Shown here one piece after another: positions 59,238 to 64,000 of a DNA stretch of 64,000 nt; the first letter of the stretch is position 1; each line of letters begins with the position of its first letter. The notes beneath the pieces were generated by a model. The model was not told the origin of the DNA. It was given only the letters and a program-made list of their open reading frames with translations, and did no database searches. Source of the DNA: Rhodopirellula sp. P2 (GTDB lineage Bacteria > Planctomycetota > Planctomycetia > Pirellulales > Pirellulaceae); assembly GCF_028768465.1 (NCBI RefSeq), contig NZ_CP118225.1, positions 4,197,001 to 4,261,000 on the forward strand, in the 5' to 3' direction. A program made the translations under genes and the position numbers.

Positions 59238-60386
59238 TTACCCACTGTCGTAGTAAGTCAGCCCATGCTCGGGACGGATGCCCTGCGACGACAACGATGT
59301 GTAGCTGACCTCAATCGCTCGCATGATCCCGCCGCACAGGCGACACTTCATCGGCACGGTCAGTGGTTCATCCTGTGGCGCGTAGCCGCTGCCCAGCCAG
59401 AACGTCCAGCCAAGCATCAGCCAGACCAACCACTTCACCTCCTCCACTTTCACCTTGCTGTTCCCGCTCATCCATCCGTAATGACGGATCTTCATGAAGT
59501 TCGTCGGCAACACGTGCTGCAAGAAGTTGCCCACGAAGTCTTCGCCGGCAACCTCTTTGCTCTGAACCACGTTTCTTTTGCGACGAATTTGGTACGTCAC
59601 CGTTTCTGAGTTGACATCGATGATCCGGCTGTCGTTGATCGCGACTCGATGGATGTACGGTGCCAGGTACTTCAGCGTTGGAACGCCGTGCCCGACCGCC
59701 TGGATGTCGACGACGAAGTCTTTCGTCCAAGTCTCGCGATCGACTTGGTCATACAGCCCAGCGGCACGAAGCTCATCGGCCAGCTTCGCTTTGTAGACGC
59801 GGATCAGCGTGCCGTGATGGAACAAGAAGTTCTCCGGTGTGCTCTGCCATGATTCGGCATTGCCTTGCTCATCCAGTTTCACTCCGCCGCCAGGAACGAC
59901 ATAGTGAACGTGCGGATGATAGACCGCCGGGTCTCGCCCCCAAGTATGAAGCACGCCGAAGAACCCAAGCTGACATCCTTTCAGACTCTTGGTTGCCGCG
60001 CCCACATCGCGAATGCTCTGACTGCCGGCATCGAACAAGCATCGGTAGCCGTCACGTTGGTGAACGCGCAGCACCAAGCCGATCTCCCGGGGCACAGTGA
60101 AAGTGACCAAGAAGTGATGAACCGGCATCAGCTTGGCAGACTGCGTTTCAATCCAAGCCTGCGTCTTCTCGTGACCGCAGTTTGGACAGTGTCGATTGCC
60201 ACACGAACGTCCGACCCAGTGATCGCTTCCGCAACCGCCGCACTGGTAGTGAACACCACCCAGTGCACCGGTGCGACAACGAGTGATCGCGCCAAGAACT
60301 TTGTCTTCGGCGATCGAGATCGAATCGGCGTGTTGCTGCAGGTATGCCGGTGCGAATTGGCGAAGAGCCTCCGCAACCGTGGGCAT
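59238..60386 (-). CDS. IS91-family transposase, copy 2
   Basis: 382-aa HUH transposase, near-identical to 52419-53567, with the same zinc, HPHVHYVVPGGG and RHYGWM motifs, all intact. Replacements are scattered, such as SVAED to SIAED, and PYVHR to PYIHR, suggesting the copies arose separately or have diverged since. Follows the recombinase in the same operon. Confidence 0.92.
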   Translation of the reverse strand: MPTVAEALRQFAPAYLQQHADSISIAEDKVLGAITRCRTGALGGVHYQCGGCGSDHWVGRSCGNRHCPNCGHEKTQAWIETQSAKLMPVHHFLVTFTVPREIGLVLRVHQRDGYRCLFDAGSQSIRDVGAATKSLKGCQLGFFGVLHTWGRDPAVYHPHVHYVVPGGGVKLDEQGNAESWQSTPENFLFHHGTLIRVYKAKLADELRAAGLYDQVDRETWTKDFVVDIQAVGHGVPTLKYLAPYIHRVAINDSRIIDVNSETVTYQIRRKRNVVQSKEVAGEDFVGNFLQHVLPTNFMKIRHYGWMSGNSKVKVEEVKWLVWLMLGWTFWLGSGYAPQDEPLTVPMKCRLCGGIMRAIEVSYTSLSSQGIRPEHGLTYYDSG

Positions 60387-60400
60387 TTTCCAGAGCGGGT

Positions 60401-61345
60401 TTACTCGCCGCTGCCAGGCAGCCTACCGAACAGCCTTTCGATTTCTTGACGAGCGTTCGCCTCAGCGGTGTCAGTCAGATGCAGATAGACCAAGGTGGTC
60501 TGCAGCGACGAATGCCCCAAGTACTTTTGAATCACCTTCAGTCCCACGCCCGCTTCGAGCAAGTGCGTTGCATAGGAATGACGCAGCGTATGGATGCTGA
60601 CCTTCTTGCCAAAGCGGAGGTTCTTTGTGATCTGCTTCATCGCTCCTTGAACGGCCGTTTCGCTCATCGGAGTCGTCGCTTGGCTGACGCCGTCTTTGGC
60701 AAGGCTGTGGTTTCGGCCATCTGCCGGAAACAGCAGGCGTGGGTGCCGGTGACTTGCCCAGTAGCTTCGCAGAAGTCGAACGGTCGTCGTCGGCAGCGGG
60801 ACATACCGGTCCTTGGCTCCCTTGCCACGATGGACATGGACCCAGCCTCGCTGGGCGTCGATGTCACTGACCTGCAGATGCAGTGCTTCATTGAGCCGCA
60901 GTCCCAGCGAATAGACGGTCCAGAAATAGACGAACATTCGCCGCGTGGTCGCCGAGCCGATCAGTTCATGAACCTGCTCGATCGTCAGCACCTCCGGCAA
61001 CGTGGTGATGTTCTGGAGCTTGAGCATCTTGATGATTTCCCAGTCACGCTTGCAGGTGTGCGTGAAGAAGAACTTGATGCCCGAGAATGCCACGCGGAGT
61101 GATCCATAAGCAAAGTTGCGATCGTTTTTCAGGTGCAAGAAGAACTGCCGCACATGCTGCTCGTTCACCTGGTCGGGACTGCAGCCGGCGAAATCAGAGA
61201 GCTGCCTGACCGCTCGGATGTAGCCATCGTGAGTTCGTTTGGCCTTGCCGGTCAGGTGCAAGTCTTCAGAGAGTCTCAGGCGAAGACTTTCAGGGAAGTG
61301 GGATCCAGGTACATCTTGCGAATCGTTTGAGCTAAACTTGGACAT
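60401..61345 (-). CDS. IS91-associated tyrosine recombinase, copy 2
   Basis: 314-aa tyrosine recombinase from ATG 61345. The catalytic Arg (SLGLRLNEAL), HTLRHSYATH and GHSSLQTTLVYLHL motifs are intact. The N-terminus differs from copy 1 at several residues (MSKFSSNDSQDVPG). The frame extends to 61576 through the hairpin into the attC, which is unlikely to be translated. Confidence 0.9.
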   Translation of the reverse strand: MSKFSSNDSQDVPGSHFPESLRLRLSEDLHLTGKAKRTHDGYIRAVRQLSDFAGCSPDQVNEQHVRQFFLHLKNDRNFAYGSLRVAFSGIKFFFTHTCKRDWEIIKMLKLQNITTLPEVLTIEQVHELIGSATTRRMFVYFWTVYSLGLRLNEALHLQVSDIDAQRGWVHVHRGKGAKDRYVPLPTTTVRLLRSYWASHRHPRLLFPADGRNHSLAKDGVSQATTPMSETAVQGAMKQITKNLRFGKKVSIHTLRHSYATHLLEAGVGLKVIQKYLGHSSLQTTLVYLHLTDTAEANARQEIERLFGRLPGSGE

Positions 61346-61356
61346 CTTGGTTTCCT

Positions 61357-61406
61357 TTTCAGGAGGAGTTGCTGAGCTGTTCCCAGCGAACAGCTCCTCC
61401 TGAAAG
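61357..61406 (-). promoter_or_regulatory. Conserved leader hairpin of IS91 element, copy 2
   Basis: Identical arms to 54538-54587 (TTTCAGGAGGAG with CTCCTCCTGAAA), directly upstream of the recombinase gene. Confidence 0.55.
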
Positions 61407-61477
61407 GATGCTTCCAATAATCCGTCACGCTTCCGTTCCACCACCAATACGAAACCGCCGCGATAGCGGCTTACTTG

Positions 61478-61566
61478 AACCATGCGATGATACGGAGCGG
61501 CGGTGGTCGCCGTTTTGGCAATGGTTGAGTCGCTCGCCGCCGCCCGCATATCGCTACCGTTATTCG
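61478..61566 (+). other. attC-like site 7, right part
   Basis: AACCATGCGATGATACGGAGCGGCGGTGG ... CGCCGCCCGCATATCGCTACCGTTATTCG. Left R'' box at 58833. Confidence 0.75.
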
Positions 61567-61833
61567 ATTGACTCATGCTCGTATCGGCGTACGAATCACT
61601 GCGACATGTGGGGCTCGATCCAATGCTCGGTCAGCATTCGATTCAGGTCGCGAGCAGCGTAGGTCCCATGCTCGCTTGCTGGTTCGCTCCATGCTCGAGG
61701 TTGCCGTTCGATCGTCCGCCCAGCTTGCCTCGCGAACGTCGCATACCTGATACGATGAAATCCGAGCCACGCAATTGTTTCGACGTTTCCCAGGATCATG
61801 GTGCGCTCGCTCCTGCACGGTTCACGCGTGAAC
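61567..61833 (-). pseudogene. Cassette 8: degenerate cassette, homologous to cassette 4
   Basis: Same sequence family as 56849-57115, with many scattered substitutions. On the minus strand the frame from MILGNVETIAWLGFHRIRYA is open but stops at MSQ, whereas copy 4 continues at that point with RFVRRYEHESIE and is instead interrupted upstream. Each copy is broken at a different point, so an ancestral gene of about 75 codons is likely. No function recognised. Confidence 0.4.
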
Positions 61834-61930
61834 GAATAACCATTGCGTGCACACTGAGCGGTGGTGGAGACCAACCTCGCTTTCCAATCACCCTGGCCGC
61901 CACCGCCAGGTGACGCTCACCGTTATCGCA
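61834..61930 (+). other. attC-like site 8
   Basis: GAATAACCATTGCGTGCACACTGAGCGG to CCGCCACCGCCAGGTGACGCTCACCGTTATCG; almost identical to site 4. Confidence 0.8.
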
Positions 61931-62414
61931 CTGGCGTTAGACGGCGCATTGTTGTGCTACACGGTTTGCTTCGGTTGACAGATGTTAGAATGCGATTTTA
62001 TCGGCTCGCTCATTCGCTTCGGTCGAGGCTGTTGGTCACACTGCGGTAGATCGAAACTGGTGACAAACGTCACCGGTGGGACCGAAGGCTAGACTGCTAT
62101 CGCTGTTCGATGCCGCCGGGCGACACAGCAGCTAACCGAACGCTCGCTGGCACCCGATCCGGCAGGCATAGACCAGTTGGTTCCGTTGGCATCCAGCTTT
62201 GCGCAAGTTGCTGTTGATTTGTGCTTCGCGGCTTTGCGTGATGCGTACGGCGGGATGTCCTGCCGCTGGGCCATTGGGTGATTGGGATTGGTTGCTGGCT
62301 TCGGGTCTTGTTAGCGGTTTGCGCGGTCAATGCTTGCTGCGTCACGCTGCAGTGGGCTAAAATGCGGTTCACGCCCTGCTTGTTGATCTTACGCTCTCCG
62401 CTCCACATGATTTG
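61931..62414 (+). other. Cassette 9: no convincing gene
   Basis: About 485 bases between attC 8 and 9. No frame on the + strand has protein-like content; short frames on both strands run into attC 9. May be a non-coding cassette or a decayed gene. Confidence 0.5.
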
Positions 62415-62508
62415 CGATAACCAAGCCATTCAACGGAGCACGGCTTGCCAGGTTTTTTGCAATGGAAAATCAAACGTCCGTGCCCGCTGATGGCAAACGT
62501 TATTGCGA
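62415..62508 (+). other. attC-like site 9
   Basis: CGATAACCAAGCCATTCAACGGAGCACGGC pairs with CGTCCGTGCCCGCTGATGGCAAACGTTATTG. Confidence 0.75.
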
Positions 62509-62602
62509 CGAATTGGTTGGTTGCTCGACGACGTTCACGTTGCTTCGAGCATTCGCGTTTTGCTTGGGTTGCTTTGGTTGATCGCGAATCGCTTGACGGA
62601 AC

Positions 62603-62821
62603 ATGCTGGTTGGAACGCGGCGCTTTGCACCTACACCCGAGTTGGTTCTCAAGCTTTTTTTGCTGGCTTCACGGTTGATTGGCAATCACCGGTCGCCCAT
62701 CATTGCATTCGCAACGCCGCTCGATCACTCCATCACCCGTCGTTTACGCGAAATGGTTGGCTTTTGCATCGTTTCCCGCTTTGTTGTTTCGCTATTCGGC
62801 CTGTCGTACAATTTCACTTGA
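62603..62821 (+). CDS. Cassette 10: possible small membrane protein
   Basis: 72-aa frame from ATG 62603 (MLVGTRRFAPTPELVLKLF...VGFCIVSRFVVSLFGL) with one hydrophobic stretch. An overlapping frame (62503-62826, 107 aa) is equally open. Neither has a clear Shine-Dalgarno or a known family, so this is a weak call; the cassette itself is supported by attC sites on both sides. Confidence 0.25.
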   Translation: MLVGTRRFAPTPELVLKLFLLASRLIGNHRSPIIAFATPLDHSITRRLREMVGFCIVSRFVVSLFGLSYNFT

Positions 62822-62853
62822 TATGACGGCGCCCAGCCATTCCGCCCCGCACG

Positions 62854-62947
62854 CAATAACCAATGCATGCTGCGGAGTGGCGGTGGAGACCAACAACAAG
62901 TGGAAATCCGGTTTTCGCCACCGCGCAGATGCTTCCCGTTACCCGAC
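62854..62947 (+). other. attC-like site 10
   Basis: CAATAACCAATGCATGCTGCGGAGTGGCGGTGG to CGCCACCGCGCAGATGCTTCCCGTTACCCG. Confidence 0.75.
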
Positions 62948-62968
62948 TGAAATGAGACTCTACGCCAC

Positions 62969-63463
62969 TTGAGATACGTTGCTTACGCTCTTTTGTTTGC
63001 CATGGCCTTCCTGATCTGTGGCTCCACGACTGCGTTAATCGCTGGAGCGATCCTAGGGGAAATCAATGATGTAACACGCTTTGAAGGTGCACGCGGCTAC
63101 ATGGTGGGAATGTTCGCATTTCTAGGATCAATCCTGGGGCCAATCATCGGCATTGTTATCGGTATCAAGAATGCGGCGTTGCAAGGCCGTGCCGATTACC
63201 GTGAGCATCCGAGTTCTTCTCGATCTGGCAAATTGTTGTACTGGACTGCAATGTATACGTTGGGGTGTGGACTGCTGGCTTTCGTTCCAGTCACCGCATA
63301 TTCGTACATCGACCTTATCTCCACCGTTTGGATCCTTGCCGCTATCGTGACTTCAGTGACCCTGGCATATCCCTGCTACGAGAGAAATCGTTGGTGGATC
63401 GCGCTGCTTGCCGGGCAATGCTGTGCCGCGCTCATCGTCCCAGTGCTATGGTTGACACTGTGA
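62969..63463 (+). CDS. Cassette 11: four-helix membrane protein, unknown
   Basis: 164-aa membrane protein, TTG start 62969 (MRYVAYALLFAMAFLICGST). Four hydrophobic helices (about 4-30, 45-68, 90-110 and 118-160), the second containing GSILGPIIGIVIGI. No family recognised. It is an intact single-gene cassette: begins 20 bases after attC 10 and its stop lies 7 bases before attC 11. Confidence 0.65.
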   Translation: MRYVAYALLFAMAFLICGSTTALIAGAILGEINDVTRFEGARGYMVGMFAFLGSILGPIIGIVIGIKNAALQGRADYREHPSSSRSGKLLYWTAMYTLGCGLLAFVPVTAYSYIDLISTVWILAAIVTSVTLAYPCYERNRWWIALLAGQCCAALIVPVLWLTL

Positions 63464-63470
63464 TATGCTC

Positions 63471-63560
63471 GGGTAACCATGCGATGAACACGGAGTGGCC
63501 GAAAACACGTTTACAAATGAAAGATCAACCGCGGCCACCCGGTTATCGCAACCGTTGAAC
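63471..63560 (+). other. attC-like site 11 (intact)
   Basis: GGGTAACCATGCGATGAACACGGAGTGGCCG to CGCGGCCACCCGGTTATCGCAACCGTTGAAC. The best template for the undisturbed site split by IS91 copy 2. Confidence 0.8.
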
Positions 63561-63894
63561 TTAATCGAGTCGTCCGGCCGACACGCTTTCTCCAGTGCAC
63601 GGGCTGGCAAGCTCTTTCGGTGGGGGGCCGCTTCCTTGCGGTGTGATGGTTGGCATCCCTGCCAACCATGCATGTTCCATCAGCTTCGCTGACTCGAACT
63701 CTGCGGCGGGAACGTGATGGATGACGGCAGTGGCGGTCTTGAAATAGCACGCTCATGGGAATGAACGCCTTCGGCAAGGTCCGGTTAAAACGGTTGTAGG
63801 ACTTGCGCTTTTGGGTTTCCCAAGCACTGTGGAATGCTTCCGCACACCGAACTCTCGGCGTGCGATGCTTCCATCCTGCTTTGAGACAAGTGCA

Positions 63895-64000
63895 ATGGCT
63901 CCCTCCGAAGAACATTCTTGCAAGCTGACTCGCCGAATGGCTGAGGACATGCTCATCCGAAACATGGCCCCCGCGACCATCAAGGCTTACACCTATCACG
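63895..64000 (+). CDS. Tyrosine recombinase, 5' fragment (IS91-associated type)
   Basis: First 35 codons of a protein cut by the window edge: MAPSEEHSCKLTRRMAEDML, then IRNMAPATIKAYTYH. This is the SAM-like N-terminal domain of a phage-type integrase, similar in type but not in sequence to the recombinase of the two IS91 copies. It is on the + strand. The 330 bases before it (63561-63894) have no recognised gene and could be the left end of another mobile element or a twelfth cassette. Confidence 0.65.
   Translation, partial: MAPSEEHSCKLTRRMAEDMLIRNMAPATIKAYTYH

Larger units (their letters stand above)
58840..61477 (-). mobile_element. IS91-type element, copy 2, inserted in an attC
   Basis: 2638 bp, same length, boundaries and gene content as copy 1. 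Left flank ends CGGGTAACC, right flank begins AACCATGCGATGATACGGAG. Removing the element and one AACC gives GGGTAACCATGCGATG, as found intact in attC 11. Confidence 0.85.

Noticed and set aside
54659-63560. attC palindromes as members of the 127-bp repeat family
   Set aside because: The arms and termini differ completely (GGGTAACC versus TAAGCAGGT), and the sites are placed between single genes rather than at random.

Overview
The window looks like a chromosomal segment of a marine planctomycete close to Rhodopirellula. This is inferred from gene content: sulfatase, PQQ-propeller, VCBS/ASPIC-UnbV and cytochrome-plus-propeller multidomain exoproteins, a complete N-ATPase operon, a bacterial RIO kinase, small proteins with an N-terminal NPYxxP motif, and many dispersed palindromic repeats. 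No rRNA, tRNA or CRISPR was seen.

Bases 1-12100 are an energy-metabolism block on the + strand: phosphoketolase, a histidine phosphatase, an FtsH-type protease, then the nine-gene N-ATPase operon atpD-C-Q-R-B-E-F-A-G with several 4-nt ATGA overlaps. A repeat-filled gap separates it from a convergent CPA2-type cation/proton antiporter, which suggests linked sodium/proton handling.

Bases 14400-46900 hold mostly single genes: a VOC protein, a TPR/VCBS/ASPIC-UnbV lipoprotein, a small helical protein next to a UbiB-like kinase and gpmA, a universal stress protein, a secreted DsrE protein, a PepSY membrane protein, a sulfatase convergent with a PQQ-propeller/VCBS pair, a redoxin divergent from an S9 peptidase, PEP synthase, a roughly 1540-residue multidomain protein ending in a cupredoxin, PhoD phosphatase, a RIO kinase and a glycerophosphodiesterase. 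Gaps contain a palindromic repeat family of about 127 bp (28.5-29.3, 36.4, 41.6, 47.1, 49.5 and 51.0 kb), a 212-bp tandem array and a 728-bp tandem array.

Bases 48800-64000 are the accessory region and the main finding. They read as a decayed integron: a minus-strand integron-integrase remnant (48836-49242), a candidate attI near 51600, and eleven cassettes in one orientation, each ending in an attC-like imperfect palindrome (R boxes near GGGTAAC/GTTACCC). Cassette products include an SMI1/KNR4 protein, a lipoprotein esterase, small membrane proteins and unknown proteins; several cassettes have no convincing gene. Three attC sites are interrupted. Two are split by near-identical 2638-bp IS91-type elements (tyrosine recombinase plus HUH transposase), inserted after the same nucleotide of the attC R'' box; removing them restores perfect attC sites. 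A third is split by an ORF-less, apparently group II intron of about 715 nt on the opposite strand. An ISAzo13-like element with an A8 frameshift site lies between the integrase remnant and the array, and another integrase gene starts at the right edge.
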